From assembly GCA_023213315.1 (NCBI GenBank), contig JAKCPI010028544.1, positions 1-64,000 on the forward strand: a DNA stretch of 64,000 nucleotides, written 5' to 3'. Source of the stretch: Euborellia annulipes. Lineage: Eukaryota > Arthropoda > Insecta > Dermaptera > Anisolabididae. A program made the position numbers and the translations under genes. Each line of letters begins with the position of its first letter. Positions within the stretch are counted from its first letter, which is position 1. A model generated the notes under the pieces. The model did not search any database. It was not told the DNA's origin and saw nothing but the letters and a program-made list of their open reading frames with translations. Positions 48,101-64,000 of the stretch are shown here, in pieces.

Positions 48101-51100
48101 AATACTATTATCTTTTTCAAATAATAGATCTCGAAAAATATTTAGCTATTATTTTAATCTTTTAAAATAATACTCTTGAAGCTTATATTAGACTACAAAT
48201 GAAGGGGCGCGCATAGTGTTTGCCAACCCACAAATATATAGTTCTGAGATATTTCAATTTTAAACTTCGATATCAAACAAAACACCAATAGGTTTGTTTG
48301 TTTGGTACTTTATTCGAAAATTATTTTTATCTTTGTTACCAGTGATTTTTTTTGTCTTGAAAGTTTTAAGATTTCAAATTGATTAATATTCCATATGCCT
48401 AATTGTCTTGTCATAAATAATATCGCAAAATTAAACTGAAATTTGTATTTTGCACTTCCATTGCGCTAGAAACGGAAAAATATTTATCATTTTTAGGGCT
48501 TAAAAAATAGACCAAATTTAATTATTTGATATCTATTAACCATTAGAGGGCTGACTTTAAGGAAAAATTGTTATTCAAATCCAAGTATTACTTTTTATGG
48601 CTTATATATTATTGGTCGCAGGCGTACCGGAGTCTAATATGTTTGTGAACCTCTTGATTTTTCATTTCCAATGGCAAAAAAAAAAAAATATCGTCTCCCT
48701 TGGTTCCTTCAATTTATTTCATTCAACAATGTTATAAAACGATGTCATCGCCGATCTCAAAGAATATTTCAAAAATTTTGCATACCAGTTTCCATAATCT
48801 TCAATTTCAATTTGCATATTTCATCTCAACTGTCTCTTTTCTTTTTAAAGGATTTTGATTCTAATCTTTTATTTTTTTCTCTCTAATCTTAATTTTGCTT
48901 TTTTCAACTTTGGGCTACCACCAAATTAAAAAACTAATTAACTCAAAAATTAATAAAAACAAGGACAATGGTTAGGAAAACAAATTTAAATGCTATTTCT
49001 AAAAAGAATCAAATCACCTCTAAAAGACCTTCAAAAAAAAAAAAAATTATTTGTCTTCATCTCCCAAGTAAAAATTTTTTATGGAATATGGTTTAGTGTT
49101 CGAATTGAATTCTAAGACCTATCACAACCACTGGTCACTTGAGACCAGGAGCAAAATCAGATTTTTCTCAAAATAGATAGATGATTCTAATCAAGTTTTA
49201 TCAGAAAAATTGTGGCTCATTCTTCAAAATTATATTTCTCAATTTTTGCACTCCATACTTGATAATATTATAATTTATATTATATTATACAATATTTTTC
49301 TGATTTGAAATACTTATAGATAGAAAGTTCTTTTGAACAGGGTTATTCTAAATGTGGTTTGAGAGGTTTAAAAGGTAGAGACCGCATTTCATGCGGTCAT
49401 CAGACCTAATTCAATATTCTTATTATGCTTTAAAAGTAAACACAATGGCAGTATTTACAAAAATAATTATATTATTACACCTTTTTATTTATTTATTTGT
49501 TTGTTTATTTTTTCGCTGGTTGTTTGGGTTCTGGACTTGTTCTAAAAATCCTGGACAGTCCAGCTGAGTCCGAACTATCTGGCAATCTTGGCGATGGTCA
49601 AAAAAAATTCGATTATTCGAGTAAGATGGTCACACTATTCTAAATTAGATTTCAAACATTTGGCCTATTTTATAAAAGTGCTTTTTGAATAGGTACAGTT
49701 TTTTCAAAATTCCGATATTAACTATATGATATATGGATGAAACACTTGATTAATATCTGATCTTATTCCAATGAAAACAGATTTCTCAGGGACTGTTCAA
49801 AATTCAGTTTCTTAGTAAATATCAACTCTTTTTTCAATGGAATGTGTTCTATCAAGGTTTTTTACCTGAAATTTTAAGACGAATATTACATTCTGTACCT
49901 AATTTCAATATCAAATTGGAAGAATATCACAGTTCATTTAATTAACTTTTCGGATATTGTTTGTCCTAGTGGATAATCCACTGGTGTATACCCATAATTA
50001 CAACCTGAATTTCGATTATTTTTTGCAACTTTTCTTACACTAGTAGTTCTCTATTACCCTTGAAATATCAAAGGGGCAGATAACAACAGTGGAGAGCAGT
50101 CTGCAAATTATTGTGAACACAGTTGATTTTTCATTAAAGAACAATTATTAATACCTTGCATTTATATTTAGGTTTGAACCCCTCTGTCATCTGTTACACG
50201 TATTTAATGATATTTTACAAGTTCATTTTCCTTTTAAATAATTCTATATCATTCATTGCTTCTTCACTTGATCAGTTCAATTTTGGCATTCTTCACTTAA
50301 GAATTGCGGACAAGTACTTTTCTGGATTTGTAACATAGATTAAGATCTGGTTGAATATGCCTCCCCCTAAGCATTTTTAGCTTGAAAATCACCTACCTTT
50401 ATTTTTGGTCTCTTCCTTCTATTTGTTGGAATTTGTGATTCTATCAATTGACAATAGTAAGGACAATAGTCCAGAACGGACTATAAACAGAAAACAGCCC
50501 CAAAACATTTTATTAATTGAAGGTTAACTGAGAGTCAAATTATTTTTAAAAAATTCCACATATTCACACTGTGGAAATTCCAGTATTTTGAGCCTTAAAT
50601 TTTTGGTGTAGAAGAGACGGACGGAGAGGCATTAGTGCATACAAATAGGGTATATTAATAGGGATAATAATCATTATTATAACCATTACATTTTAGTTCA
50701 AGATTCAAATTAGCATTAGTAAAAATCTTTTTTGTATTTTTTTTATTTAGTTCCTAATTATTTTTTCAGTCCAAAAGGGAGTCCAGGTCCTTAGAGGGGG
50801 TCACCTCGGTGGGTCCGCTAGTGTGTTCACATACTGCTCATTACTGTATATTAAGATAGCAAATTAATTTTTCTATACATAATATTTAGCAGCTTTTTGG
50901 AAAAACCTTAATTTAATTTTTGTTTATTTATACGAATAAATATTCATAGTATTTTCATATATTTCACTAGGGATTTTTTATTCATATAAGATCAATAGGG
51001 TGAATATGTAACACTATGCTAATATTTTATTTTACAAATTTATTAATTCATATACCTTTTGATTTGTTGGTTGCAGTCTTCCATTAAAGGTCTCCAAATG

Positions 51101-51184
51101 TCTGGCCTCGAGATTGTGTCCATCACCGATTTCACCCCCGTTTGTTGGGCCCCGATCCGACCTCGTAAGCGCAGAAAATTGTGA
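39188..51184 (+). CDS. MRPS11: Mitochondrial small ribosomal subunit protein uS11m
   Basis: Platform protein of the mitochondrial 28S subunit that contacts rRNA near the decoding region. Exons 39188-39471, 39936-40066, 40146-40246, 40332-40397 and 51077-51184 join in phase (2, 1, 0, 0) to 229 residues; vertebrate proteins are about 190-195, the difference being the N-terminal extension. The first 40 residues are basic and Phe/Ser/Asn rich with no acidic residues, as in a matrix-targeting peptide. Family hallmarks are [32 protein letters not shown] and [24 protein letters not shown], ending in the basic RPRKRRKL. Introns 1-3 are short, while intron 4 is 10,679 bp and full of repeats, one of them carrying a hammerhead motif in sense. 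AATAAA occurs at 51312-51317. Confidence 0.95.
40398..42799. other. MRPS11 intron 4, first part
   Basis: AT-rich; contains a T-tract near 41082-41108. The section at 40880-41450 has many 'tgacaattgtca'-like words (TGTCA and its complement), suggesting a decayed palindromic repeat. The section at 41980-42480 is GC-richer and unidentified. Confidence 0.4.
42800..43860. mobile_element. Interspersed repeat family A, longest copy
   Basis: Runs from the TACTTTCTCTTACCC...ATATAGAGAGAG end through the gagattttgatgg, GTACTAGTACTTT and 'ttctcattttgcc' blocks. It finishes in a hairpin at 43764-43853 whose arms carry AATCTGGTGTGAC and 'aactttctcttac'. Further copies lie at 44440-44980 and 61190-61620. 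No ORF of note and superfamily unknown. Confidence 0.6.
44440..44980. repeat. Interspersed repeat family A, second copy in MRPS11 intron
   Basis: Same block order as 42800-43860, shortened: terminal word, gagattttgatgg, ggtcccctga, GTACTAGTACTTT, then 'aatctggtgcgaccagtcaca'. Confidence 0.6.
45227..45269 (+). ncRNA. Hammerhead ribozyme motif (sense to MRPS11)
   Basis: Stem I UCCA (45227-45230) pairs with UGGA (45266-45269). CUGAGGA is at 45231-45237, then one extra A; stem II is GGAG (45239-45242) with CUCC (45254-45257); GAAA is at 45258-45261, then U-A-U-A. Minimal stem III. The cleavage position is A45265, which is allowed (NUH) though usually slower than C. All invariant core bases are present. 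No inverted partner is visible nearby. Confidence 0.75.
45547..45756. mobile_element. Tc1/mariner-type MITE, family E copy 1
   Basis: Ends TACAGTGAGGGATAATA and (reversed) TACCAGTGTTCGCC, with inner inverted blocks TGTGATTATTTCATTG...CAATGAAATAATCACA. About 210 bp. Four further copies occur in this window, at 46796-47325, 54747, 55048 and 55286. Confidence 0.7.
45757..46795. other. MRPS11 intron 4, unidentified middle part
   Basis: Less AT-rich than the surroundings near 45780-46350. No domain-bearing ORF or clear repeat ends; may be an old transposon body. Confidence 0.35.
46796..47325. mobile_element. Family E MITE split by a SINE
   Basis: Ends ACAGTGAGGAACAATAAT and the complement of ACAGTGAGCGCCAAAGTC bound a family E element interrupted by SINE-2. 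This gives the relative age: MITE first, SINE later. Confidence 0.8.
46840..47138 (-). mobile_element. SINE-2 inserted in a MITE, 13-bp duplication
   Basis: Minus-orientation SINE-2 with a T-tract (its A-tail) on the left and the tRNA-like head on the right. GCGTTTTCTACTT is directly repeated at 46827-46839 and 47139-47151, a typical LINE-driven target duplication. Confidence 0.85.
47812..48150. mobile_element. SINE-1 with head-to-head tRNA-Arg-like heads
   Basis: A reversed head (47815-47940) and a forward head (47937-48050) meet at CTCGACCTGG and would fold into a hairpin of about 115 bp. One forward tail follows ('gactcagttaaagtccgaa' to 'aaatatttagct'). The heads resemble tRNA-Arg: GTGC...GCAC D stem, CGCCU...AGGCG anticodon stem with an enlarged loop containing CCGG, T-loop GTTCGATT, and GGGGGCCA end. 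Not a functional tRNA gene. Confidence 0.75.
48151..51076. other. MRPS11 intron 4, last part
   Basis: Mostly unremarkable AT-rich sequence. A short palindromic patch around AGACCGCATTTCATGCGGTC lies at 49378-49400. No coding segment with splice signals was found. Confidence 0.4.
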
Positions 51185-51879
51185 GCAAATATTTTTTCAG
51201 CCCTCAACTTTAATATTAAAATTTTTTTTAGTCATTTTCTATATAAAATTATGTTAGAATACCTGATTTTTTTTTTTTTTTATTTAATTCACATCAAACA
51301 ACAATTTTTTTAATAAAATAATTTGTTAATTTTAAGTATATTTGAGTGAAAAATTATTTTTAAATTATTAAAACAAAATTTCAATTGAAGTACTAATTTT
51401 AAGTATTATTCCGTGTTAAGAAAATAATTTTCAATTTTTGTAAATTTGAATTTGGAGCTATTTTTTTAAAGAGAACATGTTCCTTTTATTTAAAATTAAA
51501 GAAACCAATGTTTTTAGGATAGATATTAGTGAATTATTCAAGTTAATTTAATTTAATAAAATAAAGAAATCACACTGTACTCATGATCTAATAAATTAAA
51601 ATTGACCAAACTTTTATAATCTTTCATTTAATAATTAATATAAAGCCTTTAAATATTAGTATTTTAACGATTTTAAGCGGACTATTTTCTCTTAGGACGG
51701 CCATTTTCGATTAAATTGAGCTATCTTCGTTTTAGATAAAATTCAATTTGTTTAACTCCTAACTTAAAAAATAGATATTTTAAATTCAAGATTTTGCTTG
51801 AAATTGAATTTTAATATATTTTTAATTTATTTTTTGAAGTTAGTTTAATTTTAAAAGGGTTTATTTTCAAATAATAAAA

Positions 51880-52397
51880 AAAAAATATAAATTGGTTGGC
51901 GAACGTAGAAAGCAGGATTCAAGGGGGCCACTATGGCGCGCGCAATGCATGATGGGAGAAACTTTGTGCTCTCTCGTGTACGGCAAGAAGCTAGTTAAGC
52001 ATCATGGCTGCCATGACTTGAGCTCGGTGCAGTGCAAACACGCCACTACGAATTTATTCCGGGTGCCTATATACAAACACCTGCACTTTTAGACATTCGG
52101 GCTCATTTATTTGACTTTATTTTTATTATTAATTGAATTTAAAACCAAAACATTCAGAATTTGAAGAATAATATTTCGTTTTTATTGGATTGTTCACGAG
52201 CTGTTAGATATTCGCAAAATGGCAGCCACGACTATTCTAAAGTGAATGCGAGGGCAAATGTGAACATTTATTCCTTTATTTTGTGTTTTTTTTTTTAATT
52301 AATAATTATTAAAAAAATGAACAATTTTTAATGCAAGATATTTATAATCAATTTTCTTATTTGGAACATTGAGAAGAAACTCTACAAAAAAATCAAG
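51880..52397 (+). promoter_or_regulatory. CHD1 promoter and 5' UTR
   Basis: GC content jumps at 51892-52085. It contains GCGCGCGCAATGC (51935-51947), near an NRF1-type half-site pair. Two ATGGCNGCC words (about 52003 and 52219; the latter is AAAATGGCAGCC) resemble the YY1 initiator motif. The 66-codon frame here is not conserved-looking and lies upstream of the CHD1 start, so I treat it as leader or promoter. Confidence 0.5.
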
Positions 52398-63384
<10,987 letters not shown>

Positions 63385-63679
63385 GTTAGCATTCACCAAC
63401 TACCAATATTTTTCCAACTTTGCACCTTATTTATAGTCCATATTACCAAATTGAATTCTTTTTATTTACTATAATTTGCTTTGTCTTTGATTGCAAGAAT
63501 ATCTATCTGATGATAGTTGTATTTTTAACTTGCACATCGTTGAATAACCTCAAGGAGTTAAGGGTACCATTCACTACTTTATTTAATGAAAAGCAGAGTT
63601 GTTAGAACTTTTTTAGATTTTGACCAAGGCACAGATCAAAAACCGTCGAAAAATGGTTTTAACCGCAATTTTTTTCCGC

Positions 63680-63740
63680 AACGTTCGGTATAGAAGGTAG
63701 GCACCTACAAACTAGACCAAGCCTGTAGGCGTGCTTTTTC
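63680..63740 (-). mobile_element. SINE-2 head fragment
   Basis: 'caacgttcggtatagaaggtaggcac' and 'ccaagcctgtaggcgtgc' match the reversed tRNA-like head of the SINE at 46840-47138, without a body. Confidence 0.5.
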
Positions 63741-63790
63741 TTATTCTTGTGTTATCGGAAACTAAAAATATCCCAACACAAAAAAGTTTA

Positions 63791-64000
63791 AAGGCCTGTT
63801 TACACACTACGATAAATCGAGGCAATTTATCGTAATGATCGAATTCTTTCGACTTTCGATTTATCGTTGGGTGTCAAAAGGACATTGTAGCGATTTATTG
63901 GAATTGGTGGATGCCGGCCGGCATCAATTTCTGCCAATCGCTACGATTTCACCTAGCATTTGGCATTGCATTGAAGTTGATAGCTGTCGACAACGAAATA
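63791..64000. mobile_element. Left part of a TIR element cut by the window end
   Basis: AAAGGCCTGTTTACACACTACG resembles the form of the Harbinger-like end at 16236 (AG.CC.GT..ACAC.CTAC). Repeated CGATAAATCG and CGATTTATCG words and a 'gccggccggc' palindrome suggest a self-complementary interior. The other end is not in view. Confidence 0.4.

Noticed and set aside
48671..48886. 71-residue plus-strand ORF in MRPS11 intron
   Set aside because: AT-driven composition, no domain, no flanking splice signals.

Overview
This is an AT-rich animal nuclear sequence. It has spliced genes, a large load of short transposon relics, homopolymer G/C and T/A tracts, and PIF/Harbinger, hAT, mariner/Tc1 and tRNA-derived SINE families. 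Gene content and repeat style suggest an arthropod; I cannot name the species. No bacterial or viral genes were recognised.

Five genes are recognised, two as divergent pairs. (1) EXO1 (12635-18105, minus), the exonuclease of mismatch repair and end resection, faces TMEM267 (18770-20353, plus) across a roughly 550-660 bp gap. (2) PITRM1 (27504-38596, minus), the mitochondrial presequence peptidase, faces MRPS11 (39188-51184, plus), a mitochondrial small-subunit ribosomal protein, across about 590 bp that holds a perfect NRF1-type palindrome. (3) CHD1 (52398 to beyond the window end, plus) is an ATP-dependent chromatin remodeller; its start, acidic/serine tail, two chromodomains and most of the SNF2 ATPase are here. 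A small one-span membrane protein ORF (about 21152-21476) is a weaker candidate.

Region by region: 1-11.4 kb is gene-poor repeat debris. 11.4-12.6 kb holds a fold-back mariner and SINEs. 12.6-20.4 kb is EXO1/TMEM267, with a head-to-head Harbinger pair in EXO1 intron 1. 20.4-27.5 kb is repeat-rich and includes a fractal palindrome (24.35-25.10 kb) and an intact hammerhead motif. 27.5-38.6 kb is PITRM1, whose 5 kb intron 6 carries a retroelement-like insert with two inverted hammerhead ribozymes. 39.2-51.2 kb is MRPS11, with a 10.7 kb last intron full of elements and another hammerhead. 51.9-64 kb is CHD1.

The most unusual signal is the density of hammerhead self-cleaving ribozyme motifs. Four copies have complete catalytic cores (26.2, 30.8, 31.0 and 45.2 kb). 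At least six decayed relatives lie between 35.8 and 58.0 kb, several inside fold-back inserts. Penelope-like elements and retrozymes are known to carry such ribozymes, but no reverse transcriptase ORF is visible here. Separately, EXO1 and PITRM1 each need exactly one base at a homopolymer to restore frame, which points to assembly error rather than pseudogenes.
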